Part shown: piece after piece, positions 16,811 to 24,632 of the stretch | Layout: each line of letters opens with the position of its first letter | How positions within the stretch are numbered: the first letter of the stretch is position 1 | Assembly: GCA_965238215.1 (NCBI GenBank) | Contig: OZ250180.1 | Location: 2,108,001-2,172,000, forward strand | Length of the DNA: 64,000 bases | Origin: JAPULR01 sp965238215 | GTDB lineage: Bacteria > Chloroflexota > Dehalococcoidia > Lucifugimonadales > GCA-2712585 | Direction of reading: 5' to 3' | Translations under genes and position numbers: made by a program | The notes under the pieces: generated by a model | Database searches by the model: none | What the model was told of the DNA's origin: nothing | What the model saw: the letters and a program-made list of their open reading frames with translations, nothing else

Positions 16811-18856
16811 ATGGTCCCTCCCGAGTCAATCTTTGGCATGCTGCCCATCTGGGTGGGTGTTTATGCTGCGTTAGCTGCAACCCTAGGCGTGTCCAGCGCC
16901 CTGTTCTACAGGCGGGTGGTCCGCTTGGTGCTGCTGGGACGGAAGGAAGCCCGGTTCGATCAGCCGTGGCGTCGACTGGCCAACTTCCTTCTAGTCTTTG
17001 TGGGTCAGCGCAAGGTGATGCAGCGGGTTTCGCTGAAGGACATGGCGGGTATCGGCCACGCCCTCATCTTCTTCGGGTTTCTTTCGTTCCTGCTCAGCTA
17101 TGGGATATTCATCTTCGGCGATTCGGCGTGGCGGCCCTTCTCCGAGACGATTCTCACGGAGGCGGGAGCACGGGCCTACGCGATGTACCTGGACGTGGTG
17201 GCCCTGGTGATTCTGTCGGCCCTTGTGTGGGCGGTGATTCGACGGTGGTGGGTGAAGCCTCATCGCCTGAGCTTCGATCTGACGCGCAGTCGAGACGCTA
17301 TTATCATCGTTGCGCTCATCGGCGCGCTGATGGCGAGCACCCTTCTCACGGAAGCTTTCTACGTGGCGAAGGGCGGGTCCGGGCCGGAGTCGTCCGCCAT
17401 CGTAGGGGGGGCGTTGGGCCGCTTGATGCAGGACGCCGGCCTGGGCGAAAACGGAGCGAATCTCCTTCACGGCCTCTTCTGGTGGGCGCATCTTCTGCTG
17501 ATCCTTGGCTTCGCCGTATACATACCCTTCTCGAAGCACATGCACATGGTGGCCACGCCCTTCAACGCCTTCTTCCACTCGCTGAAGCCTTCGGGGACCA
17601 TGGAGGCCATCGACCTGGAGACGGCGGAGCACTTTGGGGCCGGAAGTGTGGAGCAGTTCAGTTGGAAGCAGCTGTTGGACGGCTATGCCTGCGCCGTGTG
17701 CGGTCGGTGCACGGACGTCTGCCCGGCGAACTTGAGCGGCAAGATCCTTTCGCCCATGCACGTGGTGGAGGATATCAAAGACCATCTTCTGGAGGTGGGT
17801 GACGGAATCAGGGCGGGCGTGGATTCGCCCGACGCCAAGCCGCTGATTGGAGGCGTGGTGGCGGAGGAGGCGATCTGGGATTGCGTGTCGTGCGGGGCTT
17901 GCATGGAGGAGTGCCCGGTTCAGGTGGAGCACGTGCCGACAATCATGGACATGCGGCGGCACCTGGTGTTGGAGGAGTCGAAGATGCCGGACTCGGCGAT
18001 GGACGCCCTGTTGAGCATGGAGCAGCGGGGCCATCCGTGGCGGGGCAGCGAGTTTTCCCGCACCCATTGGGCCGAAGGGTTGGGAGTGAAGACCATGGCG
18101 GAGCATCCGGAGGCGGAGGTGCTGTTCTGGGTTGGATGCACGTCGGCGCTGGAAGCCAAGAGCCAACGCATCGCCCGCTCGATGGCGCGGGTGCTTCAGC
18201 GGGCGGGGGTGGATTTCGCCATTCTTGGGGAAGAAGAGCGGTGCACGGGGGACCCGGCCCGTCGAATGGGCAACGAGTACCTGTTCCAGATGATGGCCCA
18301 GCAGAACATCGAGACGCTGAACGGCTACGGCGTGAAGAAGGTGGTGGCCACGTGTCCCCACTGCTTCAACACCCTTCGCAACGAGTACCCCGAGCTGGGG
18401 GGCAGCTACGAAGTGATGCACTACAGCCAGATGGTGGACGCGCTAATCAAGGAGGGGCGGCTGCGTCCGGTGAACCGGGTTGCGGGAGAAGTGGCCTACC
18501 ACGACTCGTGCTTCCTGGGGCGGCACAACGGCATATACGACGAGCCCCGTCGCATTGCCAAGGCGATTCCGGGGTTGAAGCTGGTGGAGATGGAGCCGAG
18601 GTGTCGAGAGAGGGGGTTCTGCTGCGGGGCCGGCGGCGGGCACATGTGGATAGAGGAGAGCCGGGGCAGCCGCATCAACCACGTGAGGACGGAGCACTTT
18701 CTGGAGACGGGCGCGGAGACGGTGGGGGTCTCGTGCCCCTTCTGCCTGCAGATGCTGGAGGAGGGGGTGGAGGCGAAGGGAGCGGCGTCGGAGAAGAAGG
18801 TGAAGGACCTGCTGGAACTTTTGGCGGAGAGTGTGGGGGAGGGGGAGGCGGGCTAG
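16811..18856 (+). CDS. Membrane-bound Fe-S oxidoreductase (HdrD/EtfD-like, cytochrome-b-like N-terminus)
   Basis: 681 aa with an AAGGAGGAGG ribosome site. About five hydrophobic segments fill the first ~250 residues (NarI/cytochrome-b-like). Two 4Fe-4S motifs follow: CAVCGRCTDVCP near 295 and CVSCGACMEECP near 358. Then come two CCG-type regions with CPHC, DSCFLGRHN, FCCGAGGG and CPFC. This layout matches the ETF:quinone-type membrane reductases (EtfD/FadF) and HdrDE-like proteins, which pass electrons from soluble donors such as ETF to quinones. No etfAB is in the window. Heterodisulfide reductase proper is less likely in a non-methanogen. Confidence 0.85.
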   Translation: MVPPESIFGMLPIWVGVYAALAATLGVSSALFYRRVVRLVLLGRKEARFDQPWRRLANFLLVFVGQRKVMQRVSLKDMAGIGHALIFFGFLSFLLSYGIFIFGDSAWRPFSETILTEAGARAYAMYLDVVALVILSALVWAVIRRWWVKPHRLSFDLTRSRDAIIIVALIGALMASTLLTEAFYVAKGGSGPESSAIVGGALGRLMQDAGLGENGANLLHGLFWWAHLLLILGFAVYIPFSKHMHMVATPFNAFFHSLKPSGTMEAIDLETAEHFGAGSVEQFSWKQLLDGYACAVCGRCTDVCPANLSGKILSPMHVVEDIKDHLLEVGDGIRAGVDSPDAKPLIGGVVAEEAIWDCVSCGACMEECPVQVEHVPTIMDMRRHLVLEESKMPDSAMDALLSMEQRGHPWRGSEFSRTHWAEGLGVKTMAEHPEAEVLFWVGCTSALEAKSQRIARSMARVLQRAGVDFAILGEEERCTGDPARRMGNEYLFQMMAQQNIETLNGYGVKKVVATCPHCFNTLRNEYPELGGSYEVMHYSQMVDALIKEGRLRPVNRVAGEVAYHDSCFLGRHNGIYDEPRRIAKAIPGLKLVEMEPRCRERGFCCGAGGGHMWIEESRGSRINHVRTEHFLETGAETVGVSCPFCLQMLEEGVEAKGAASEKKVKDLLELLAESVGEGEAG

Positions 18857-18869
18857 ACGCTGCCGGATT

Positions 18870-20954
18870 TTAGGGGGTGGGGGGGTAGACTTGGGTGGTG
18901 GGGTTGAAGGCGAGCCAGGCGAACCAGAAGTGGTCGCCGTGAAGCAGCGGCTCCAGACGTTGACCTATCAGCGGCCCCTCATCGGCCTGTCCGAGAAGGT
19001 TCCATCGGCTTCCCGTCTCCACGTCAACTATTCCGTCGCCGCTGAACTTGAAGGTGAGCTTTCGGCCGTTCAAGTGGGGCGAGAAGACTCCCGCAGCGCC
19101 CACGGATCTATCACCCGCGTCGGCATAGGAGTCCTGAAACGGTGTGAGGGTTTCCGGCTCGTAGAAGACGACTAAGTCCGTTCTTCCAACGGCGTGGTTG
19201 ACGACCCGCTCGCGGACCAGGATTGAGTAGGGAAAGGCAACGCTAACTTCGTCTATGGTTACGCCGACGACTCTCTCCATGACGGGCAGGTTGACGCCTC
19301 CGGGGCCTTCCTGCGTGGGAGAACGATCGTCGATGCGGTCGAGAGATGGATAGAGGCTTTGGCCGTAGGGTCTACGAAAGCCGGTGTTTCGAGACAGGAC
19401 CTTTCCGTTGGGGTGGGCCTGCTTGAAGTTCTTCCAGGGGCCGATGGATGTAGGCAGAAACTCCAATTGTTTCCCGGTAAGCTTGCCAATGATGGCTTCC
19501 CCCGTGACCTGCTGCCACCAGGACTCCGTCTGCCTATCCCACATTATGAGGTCGAAATGGCGAAGATAGCCGGTGGTGCCAAAGTCGTACACCGTGCCGT
19601 CGAGGGTTCTAAGAAGGGCGACGGCGGAGTTGCAGAGGGGGCAGTAGGTTACGGCCACAGGCACGTCGGCGACCAGGTCGTTGACTATTTCGTGCCAGAT
19701 GAGTAGCTGCAGCGGATAGGCCCGGACGTCGTCGTTGAGTTCGAGGATGAGTACTGGCTCTGGGTCCTGAAGCCAAGCGTCCGCTTCCGTGGTGGCGACG
19801 AAATTGGGGCTGTCCAGGGGCGGTATTCCGTCTCGTCCCGGGCCGCCGGGCGCTATTTCGTTATAGGGCACGGAATGGAGGGAGAAGTCTGTCAGCCAGG
19901 GGTGGAGGTCGTGGTTGGGGTCTATGCCCGCCATGCCGAGGGCCCTGGGATAGGCGGGGTCTCGCTCCACGGGAGGCGTATGGCGAACTTCCACGGGAGG
20001 TTCGTGAGGGAGGCCGCGCACACTCAGCTTGGTGACTGTGTTGTTGATCCTGTTGAGCGTCCACAGGTTTGCGCCATCGAAGGCCAGGGCTTGAGGCTCG
20101 ATGCTGGCGTGGTAGGCGCCCAAGTCCAGGCCGTCCGGGGAAAGTTTGGAGAGGTTTGTGCCGGTGACGTTGAAGACGCTTAGTGCGTTGGCCACCCAGA
20201 TGGACCCGGCGGCGTAGAGAACGTCGCTGGGATTGGAGCCGGTGCGAAAGACGCCAAGCTGCCGTCCGTTGGTGTCCAGCTTTGTCACCGTGGAGCCAGG
20301 GATGATGGGGAAACCGGTGTTGGTCACCCAGAGGTTCCTGCCGTCGAAGGCCATGGCTCCGGGCTGCTCGACGGAAACGGTGAGGAGGACTTGGCCGTTG
20401 TCGTCCAACTTCACTATGGTATCGTTCCCGTCGTTGGCGACCCAGAGATGCTTTCCGTCGTAGAGGAGGTCAACCGGTTTGACGCCGACTTTGTAGACAC
20501 CTTCTACTCGGCCTGCTGGGTGGATCTTGGTCAGATCGCCGGTGATGGTGTTCGCCACCCAGAGGTGTCGACCGTCGAATACGGCGGAGGTGAGAATTCC
20601 ACCTACTTGGAGCCGGTGCAGAATTTCTCCGTCCGTGGAGAGTTTGAGCACTTCTCCTATGGCAGTAGTCACCCACAGGTTGGAGCCGTCGAAGGCCAGG
20701 GCTTGGGGCAGGGAGCCGGCGGGGAACTCGCCCACAGTTTGGCCGTCAAGGGCGAGCTTGGAAACGGAGTCGGAGCCCATGTTGGCCACCCAGATATGCT
20801 GGCCGTCGAAGATCACGTCGCGAGGAATGCGGCCCACGGGGAAGGACTCGACCAAGGTTGGTGACGGCGCATCCTGCCAGGCGCAGGCCGGGGCAAACCA
20901 CAGGACAAGGGCGGCAGTTATGGAGAGAAGGGAGATATGCAGGAGGCGCTTCAT
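18870..20954 (-). CDS. Exported beta-propeller protein with C-terminal DUF3179 domain
   Basis: 694 aa. An N-terminal signal ends near APACAW, possibly a lipobox. Residues ~35-320 contain repeats of the form F(D/N)G.(H/N)(L/I)WVAN, about seven blades of an NHL/YVTN-like propeller. The C-terminal half carries DUF3179 hallmarks: WHEIVND, VTYCPLCNSAVA, then SWWQQ and NTGFRRPYG. DUF3179 function is unknown; its CPLC motif may bind metal or be redox active. The protein should lie outside the cytoplasmic membrane. It is convergent with the Fe-S oxidoreductase gene and has no partner gene. Confidence 0.85.
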   Translation of the reverse strand: MKRLLHISLLSITAALVLWFAPACAWQDAPSPTLVESFPVGRIPRDVIFDGQHIWVANMGSDSVSKLALDGQTVGEFPAGSLPQALAFDGSNLWVTTAIGEVLKLSTDGEILHRLQVGGILTSAVFDGRHLWVANTITGDLTKIHPAGRVEGVYKVGVKPVDLLYDGKHLWVANDGNDTIVKLDDNGQVLLTVSVEQPGAMAFDGRNLWVTNTGFPIIPGSTVTKLDTNGRQLGVFRTGSNPSDVLYAAGSIWVANALSVFNVTGTNLSKLSPDGLDLGAYHASIEPQALAFDGANLWTLNRINNTVTKLSVRGLPHEPPVEVRHTPPVERDPAYPRALGMAGIDPNHDLHPWLTDFSLHSVPYNEIAPGGPGRDGIPPLDSPNFVATTEADAWLQDPEPVLILELNDDVRAYPLQLLIWHEIVNDLVADVPVAVTYCPLCNSAVALLRTLDGTVYDFGTTGYLRHFDLIMWDRQTESWWQQVTGEAIIGKLTGKQLEFLPTSIGPWKNFKQAHPNGKVLSRNTGFRRPYGQSLYPSLDRIDDRSPTQEGPGGVNLPVMERVVGVTIDEVSVAFPYSILVRERVVNHAVGRTDLVVFYEPETLTPFQDSYADAGDRSVGAAGVFSPHLNGRKLTFKFSGDGIVDVETGSRWNLLGQADEGPLIGQRLEPLLHGDHFWFAWLAFNPTTQVYPPTP

Positions 20955-21001
20955 GGTATTTGTATAGGTTGATTGGTGGGGGATGGTAGGGGGAGGAGAA
21001 C

Positions 21002-21025
21002 GGGCGGTTCGCGAACCGCCCCTAC
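21002..21025. repeat. Palindromic dispersed repeat (GGGCGGTTCGCGAACCGCCC type)
   Basis: A near-perfect palindrome followed by CTAC. Identical copies are at 25692-25715 and 38407-38430, and relatives are at 38606-38629 (same form around GGTTTGAAACC) and near 22792-22815 (degenerate). It can form a stable hairpin on either strand. Confidence 0.85.
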
Positions 21026-21055
21026 CAGAGGTGGGACGGGTGGATTCCCGCCACC

Positions 21056-21177
21056 GGAGACTTTTGCAGAATTACTGGCGGACTCCCATATTAGGCAGAA
21101 TGGACATCGCGTTCAATTCTAAATCCCTACCCCTGGATTCCGGCCTTCGCCGGAATGACGGTTATGCAAAGGTCTCC
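21056..21177. mobile_element. MITE-like element, copy 1
   Basis: 122 bp bounded by terminal inverted repeats GGAGACTTTTGCA (left) and TGCAAAGGTCTCC (right), matching at 12 of 13 positions. The inside carries the hairpin GGATTCCGGC...GCCGGAATGACGG. It has no coding capacity. Related copies are at 22657-22768 and, as a right-end fragment, 39581-39625. The ends resemble those of IS5-type insertion sequences, but no transposase is in the window and no target duplication was seen. Confidence 0.6.
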
Positions 21178-21229
21178 GAAAGCGGGAACAACGGAAGTCG
21201 GTTCGGGAATAACGATTAACGTTGCAGGT

Positions 21230-21258
21230 TTGACGCTCATTCTTACCCAATCTATAAT
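21230..21258 (+). promoter_or_regulatory. Promoter of the amidohydrolase gene
   Basis: TTGACG (21230-21235), 17-bp spacer, TATAAT (21253-21258): a near-consensus sigma70-type promoter 34 bp upstream of the ATG at 21292, with a strong AAGGAGGAGG ribosome site between. Confidence 0.75.
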
Positions 21259-21291
21259 TTCAGTCAAATCTCAAGGAGGAGGCGGTGGCCA

Positions 21292-22446
21292 ATGATTAAC
21301 GGCTATAAAGTGATTGACGCAGACGCCCACATGCAGGAACCCCTGGACCTGTGGGACAAGTACGTGGAGCCGGCCTTCTACGACCGCCGGCCTATCATCA
21401 AGGAACATCGCTACCGGCTGATGTTCGACTACGAGGAAGGCGAGTTGTACCCGGCCCAGCCCAAGGGCAAGGACCAGATGGGCCGTTTGCGTCCGACGGA
21501 GATCCTGGAGCGGCAGCCCATCAAGTATGGCGAGGCCTACGAGGAGTGGTGGAGCCCGGAGAGCCGCTTGCGTGACATGGAGCGGTACGGCTGGGACAGG
21601 ATGGTCTGCATCCCCGGCACGGGCGCGCAGCCCCTGAAGCTGGAGAACAAGGACCCTGAGTTGATGTGGGCCTTGACCCGCGCCTATCACAACTGGGCCC
21701 GCGACTTCTGCTCCGCCGACCCGTCCAAGCTGAAGATGGTGGCCTCCGTTCCGCCCTACGACATGGAGAACACTCTCATCGAGTTTCGTCGGGCGGTGAC
21801 GGAGCTGGGCGCGGTGACGGTGATGATGCCCAAGCCTAAGGACGGCGTCTTCTGGCACCACGACGAGTTCACTCCCTTCTGGGACTTGGCCATAGAGTTG
21901 GACGTTCCCATCTCCTTCCACGGCGTACAGAGCGGCTCACCTCACACGGGCACCCGCTACCAGGGCGTCCCCGGCACGCTGATCGCGCTGGAACATGCCA
22001 TCGGGTTCCCCTTCGAGAATATGATTTCGTTGGGCCACCTGATATATACGGGCGTGTTGGAGCGGTACCCGAACCTGCGGGTCTCCATGCTGGAGGGCAA
22101 CGCGGGCTGGGTCCCCTTCTGGCTGGGTCGGCTGAACGACCACGCCGAGGGACGGCAGGCGGTGTTCGTAGCGCCGAGCCAGAACCCGATGACGATGCCG
22201 CCCAGCGAGTACTTCAAGCGTCAGGTGTTCGTGGCCTGCGACGGTGACGAGTTCGCCCTGCCGGGGGTGGTTAGCCTCATTGGCTCAGACAACCTGCTGT
22301 GGAACACGGACTACCCGCACCCGGATGCTCCCGACCCGGACAAGGCGCTTCCCGACTTCCTGAACCAGCCAATTCCGGAGGAGAGCAAGCGGAAGATTCT
22401 GTGGGACAACCCGGCCCGCCTCTACGGTGAAAGAGTGTCTGCATAG
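21292..22446 (+). CDS. Amidohydrolase family protein (amidohydrolase_2)
   Basis: 384 aa. The N-terminus VIDADAHMQEP carries the metal-binding DxH, SFHG near 210 a second histidine, and NTDYPHPDAP near the C-terminus the final acid/base region. This TIM-barrel family includes decarboxylases and C-C hydrolases of aromatic acids; the true substrate is unknown. It is close in sequence to the gene at 59318 (both read DADAH...EP, then W..YVEP..Y.RRPI). It stands alone with its own promoter and terminator. Confidence 0.88.
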   Translation: MINGYKVIDADAHMQEPLDLWDKYVEPAFYDRRPIIKEHRYRLMFDYEEGELYPAQPKGKDQMGRLRPTEILERQPIKYGEAYEEWWSPESRLRDMERYGWDRMVCIPGTGAQPLKLENKDPELMWALTRAYHNWARDFCSADPSKLKMVASVPPYDMENTLIEFRRAVTELGAVTVMMPKPKDGVFWHHDEFTPFWDLAIELDVPISFHGVQSGSPHTGTRYQGVPGTLIALEHAIGFPFENMISLGHLIYTGVLERYPNLRVSMLEGNAGWVPFWLGRLNDHAEGRQAVFVAPSQNPMTMPPSEYFKRQVFVACDGDEFALPGVVSLIGSDNLLWNTDYPHPDAPDPDKALPDFLNQPIPEESKRKILWDNPARLYGERVSA

Positions 22447-22480
22447 GATCTACGCCGGAGTAGCTTATGGATTGACGAAG

Positions 22481-22510
22481 AATCCCCGTTACGGCGGGGC
22501 TTCTTCTTTT
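22481..22510 (+). terminator. Rho-independent terminator after the amidohydrolase gene
   Basis: A CCCCG/CGGGG stem with a 6-nt loop, followed by CTTCTTCTTTT, 35 bp after the stop codon. Confidence 0.75.
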
Positions 22511-22656
22511 GGGAGGGAGGGCGCCCACGAGGGGCGTCCCTACGAAGATGGGGGTGAGTTCCTACCTCTGGGGTAACAACGGATGGGGTGTGGGCATGAC
22601 AGTTGGGGGTGAGAGGAATGATGTGGTCGAAGCAAGGGGATGGGTCCCCGCCTTCT

Positions 22657-22768
22657 GAGACCTTTGCATAACTGCTAGTGAGAGACCACATTGGGAAGAA
22701 TAGAATTGGGGTTTAATCCTAAGTCCCCACCCCTGGATTCCGGCTCGTGGCCGGAATGACGGTTGGGA
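22657..22768. mobile_element. MITE-like element, copy 2 (right end decayed)
   Basis: It starts with GAGACCTTTGCATAACTG and aligns through to CCGGAATGACGGTTGGGAT with copy 1 at 21056-21177, sharing the AATYCTAARTCCCYACCCC core. The right terminal repeat has been lost. It lies in the 581-bp gap between 22447 and 23027, which also holds the terminator, a degenerate palindrome near 22792-22815 and the repeat at 22841-22913. I see no gene in this gap. Confidence 0.55.
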
Positions 22769-22840
22769 TCGGGGTCTTTTAGCGGATGAAGGGTGGTTCG
22801 TGAACCGCTACTACGGGGAAGAATATTGTCGGGCACGGGG

Positions 22841-22913
22841 TTCACCCCCATCCCCCGTCTTCACGAGGGCAGGCTCTAACCTTCCCCCATCAAGGGGGAA
22901 GGGATTTGTAGGC
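22841..22913. repeat. Dispersed hairpin repeat (TTCACCCCCATCCC / CCTTCCCCC..GGGGGAAGG)
   Basis: The CCTTCCCCCATCAAGGGGGAAGG palindrome-like core follows TTCACCCCCATCCC. A second copy, without the 20-nt insert in the middle, is at 39691-39732. Confidence 0.7.
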
Positions 22914-23027
22914 GCGGAACGGGCTATTTTCCTAGTAATGACATGCTGGTTAGGGGTGGTGGTCTTGACGCGAAAAATGCGGTTGTGCTACAAGAGTAGT
23001 ACAACAACGTAGTTACGGAAGTTCGCT

Positions 23028-23366
23028 ATGCCTTTAATTGAATACGGCTGTTACGATTGCAAGAAGATAAGTGAAGCGCTTATTCGGGATAGGTACAACA
23101 TCCCGGAATCCGCGCCCTGCGAGCACTGCAAGGGCGAGAATACGGTTAGGATGATTTCTCGCGTGAACTACAAGCTGCAGAAGAAGGCGAAGTACGACGA
23201 CGACTTTCTCGGCAAGGCCATGCCGGCGATGATGAAGAAGAAGGAGACGGCGGAGTACTTTGCCGAAGGACCCCGTGCTTCCGACGAGGCGAAGATGTAC
23301 GAGATGGGGGAGCAGATAGGGGAGCGCATCGACCGGATGATAGAGTCCAACTTCCCGAAGAAGTAG
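23028..23366 (+). CDS. FmdB-like zinc-ribbon protein
   Basis: 112 aa. The N-terminal ribbon uses C8, C11, C31 and C34 (two CxxC pairs). The rest is charged and Lys/Glu-rich (QKKAKYDDDF...MMKKKE). The N-terminal domain matches the FmdB/putative regulatory zinc-ribbon family, whose role is not well defined. It has no operon partner; a repeat-rich gap lies upstream. Confidence 0.75.
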   Translation: MPLIEYGCYDCKKISEALIRDRYNIPESAPCEHCKGENTVRMISRVNYKLQKKAKYDDDFLGKAMPAMMKKKETAEYFAEGPRASDEAKMYEMGEQIGERIDRMIESNFPKK

Positions 23367-23515
23367 CGGGGGATGGGCTAGCCCTTTCCAGTGGTTCGCG
23401 GGGCGCGCTAGGTACGCGGCGGCGTCTGTAGCCATCTGTCGTTTGCGAATGTCGCCGTGCTTCTTGGCCGCAGTTCCCTGTTGCTGATGGCCTTTCTTTC
23501 TTGGGATGGGGGTTG

Positions 23516-24100
23516 ATGCCGCCCTACAAATCTCATAAATATGGAAACAACGTGACAACTGATTACGAGGCCATCCTTATCGAGCAGTGCAGGCTGCGTT
23601 TTGAGCAGTATGGGCCGCAGGGCGACTATTCGATGATGCCAAAGTCCCATTGGCGAGGTTGCGGTTGGGCAGGAAGAACCTCGGTGCTAATGCCTCCTGA
23701 GACTCCAGCTGAGTTAATATCGTGCGACGCATGTCTTCTCGGTAGAGGTTACATTAGGATTGTCCATTGCAATCCGCAAGTCGAAGGTTGGCCATATGAC
23801 GACCGAAAGTGTGAGAATTGTGATTACGGCGGAATTGACTGTGAGACTTGGCTGAGGGTCAAGGGGATTGGAGAGGGGGTAGAAAAGGCTCTTCGCCGCC
23901 TCGATCCTAAGGCCATTCACCCCGTCACTTGGACGGATATCGGGCTAGTGCCCTTCAAGGATGGCCCGGACCCGCTTTTTGACGACAAAGCGGCCTTGGA
24001 CGATTACTGCACAAGGTTTCTACGTGATCATCCCAACGAATGCGCCTACTTGAGCACACCCGACAATACCAGCTTCTTGGGCCGCCTACCGGTGGAGTAG
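23516..24100 (+). CDS. Cys-rich hypothetical protein
   Basis: 194 aa from the ATG at 23516, chosen for the GGGATGGGGG ribosome site in front; an in-frame TTG at 23501 is possible. I do not recognise a family. It has WRGCGW, CDACLLGRGYIRIVHC and CENCDYGGIDC clusters that could form one or two metal sites, and an acidic C-terminal half. Base composition is more AT-rich than the flanking operons, which fits an acquired segment. Confidence 0.55.
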   Translation: MPPYKSHKYGNNVTTDYEAILIEQCRLRFEQYGPQGDYSMMPKSHWRGCGWAGRTSVLMPPETPAELISCDACLLGRGYIRIVHCNPQVEGWPYDDRKCENCDYGGIDCETWLRVKGIGEGVEKALRRLDPKAIHPVTWTDIGLVPFKDGPDPLFDDKAALDDYCTRFLRDHPNECAYLSTPDNTSFLGRLPVE

Positions 24101-24217
24101 TCCTCAGTGGTATAAATTTACACGACCGTTGCTTGGATGAACAAGCAAACAATGGCGGCGCCGTTAACGCGGTTGCAATACAAAGACCTTATCGCCTAGA
24201 CTGCCAACGTCCAAGAC

Positions 24218-24258
24218 GTGCAAACAGCCCCGGTCACAGCGACTGAGGCTGTCTGCAC
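24218..24258 (+). other. Hairpin immediately 5' of the tRNA-like gene
   Basis: GTGCAAACAGCC (24218-24229) pairs with GGCTGTCTGCAC (24247-24258), 11 of 12 positions, with a 17-nt loop. It ends 4 nt before the tRNA acceptor stem. There is no T-run, so it is not a standard terminator. It may shape the precursor RNA. Confidence 0.5.
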
Positions 24259-24262
24259 AATC

Positions 24263-24355
24263 GGAAGGTATTGCCCCTTGGTAGTGGGACCGGGCCTAAG
24301 ACCCCCGGAATCGGTGCTGAACCCACCGGTTGCAGTTCGATTCTGCTACCTTCCG
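24263..24355 (+). tRNA. Class II tRNA-like gene, 8/4 acceptor/T-stem type, anticodon AAG
   Basis: 93 nt. The acceptor stem GGAAGGTA/TACCTTCC is a perfect 8 bp and the T-stem GCAG/CTGC a perfect 4 bp around the canonical T-loop TTCGATT. The D-loop has TTGGTA, with a 3-bp CCC/GGG D-stem. The anticodon stem CCGGG/CCCGG is 5 bp; its loop contains T33-AAG-A, with an extra C-C mismatch at the top. A long variable arm (CGGTG/CACCG) marks class II. The discriminator is G and no CCA is encoded. A 7/5 fold would force a T-T mismatch. Published allo-tRNAs share the 8/4 layout with Ser-like identity (G73, long arm). AAG would read Leu CUU codons. A decayed tRNA is the main alternative. Confidence 0.68.
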
Positions 24356-24479
24356 CTCAACTGCAACTTTCCCAGAGTATATCAAAGACTAAAGTATGAC
24401 AAGGGTTTTGACAAGTTGATTGTCTATGCTGGGCCAGTGTAGACTGCCAACCTACATTTAGAGAATGAGGGGGGGTGCA

Positions 24480-24632
24480 ATGCCAAGACCAAAGAAGCCG
24501 ATGGGCCGTCCGCCAAAGTACACCATGCCAGAAAAAATCAAGGCATTACCGGAGGAAATCGCTGATGTGGTGTTGCGGGCCAAAACAAAGAAGGACTGGA
24601 AGTACGAAGAGGAACAGCCGAGAGGTCGTTAG
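24480..24632 (+). CDS. Small basic protein, 50 aa
   Basis: It starts MPRPKKPMGRPPKYTMPEKI after a GAGGGGGGG ribosome site and ends EEEQPRGR. Family unknown. The Pro/Lys-rich N-terminus with GRPPK resembles an AT-hook-like patch, so nucleic acid binding is possible but not shown. It overlaps the convergent zinc-ribbon gene by 4 bp. Confidence 0.55.
   Translation: MPRPKKPMGRPPKYTMPEKIKALPEEIADVVLRAKTKKDWKYEEEQPRGR

Larger units (their letters stand above)
24197..24451. repeat. 12-bp direct repeats bracketing the tRNA-like gene
   Basis: TAGACTGCCAAC occurs exactly at 24197-24208 and 24440-24451. Between them lie a 12-bp-stem hairpin (24218-24258) and the tRNA-like gene (24263-24355). Whether this is an insertion footprint, recombination site or chance is unknown. 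The rest of the 379-bp gap 24101-24479 holds a 7-bp inverted repeat (TTGCTTG/CAAGCAA, 24129-24148) and no convincing ORF. Confidence 0.6.

Noticed and set aside
24263..24355. Ordinary tRNA-Leu (7/5) reading of the tRNA-like gene
   Set aside because: A 7/5 fold leaves a T-T mismatch in the T-stem and wastes the A8-T pair. The discriminator is G, while bacterial Leu tRNAs use A.
24263..24355. Selenocysteine tRNA
   Set aside because: The acceptor start GGAAG and G discriminator are similar, but the D-stem is 3 bp with a large loop and no TCA anticodon is present.
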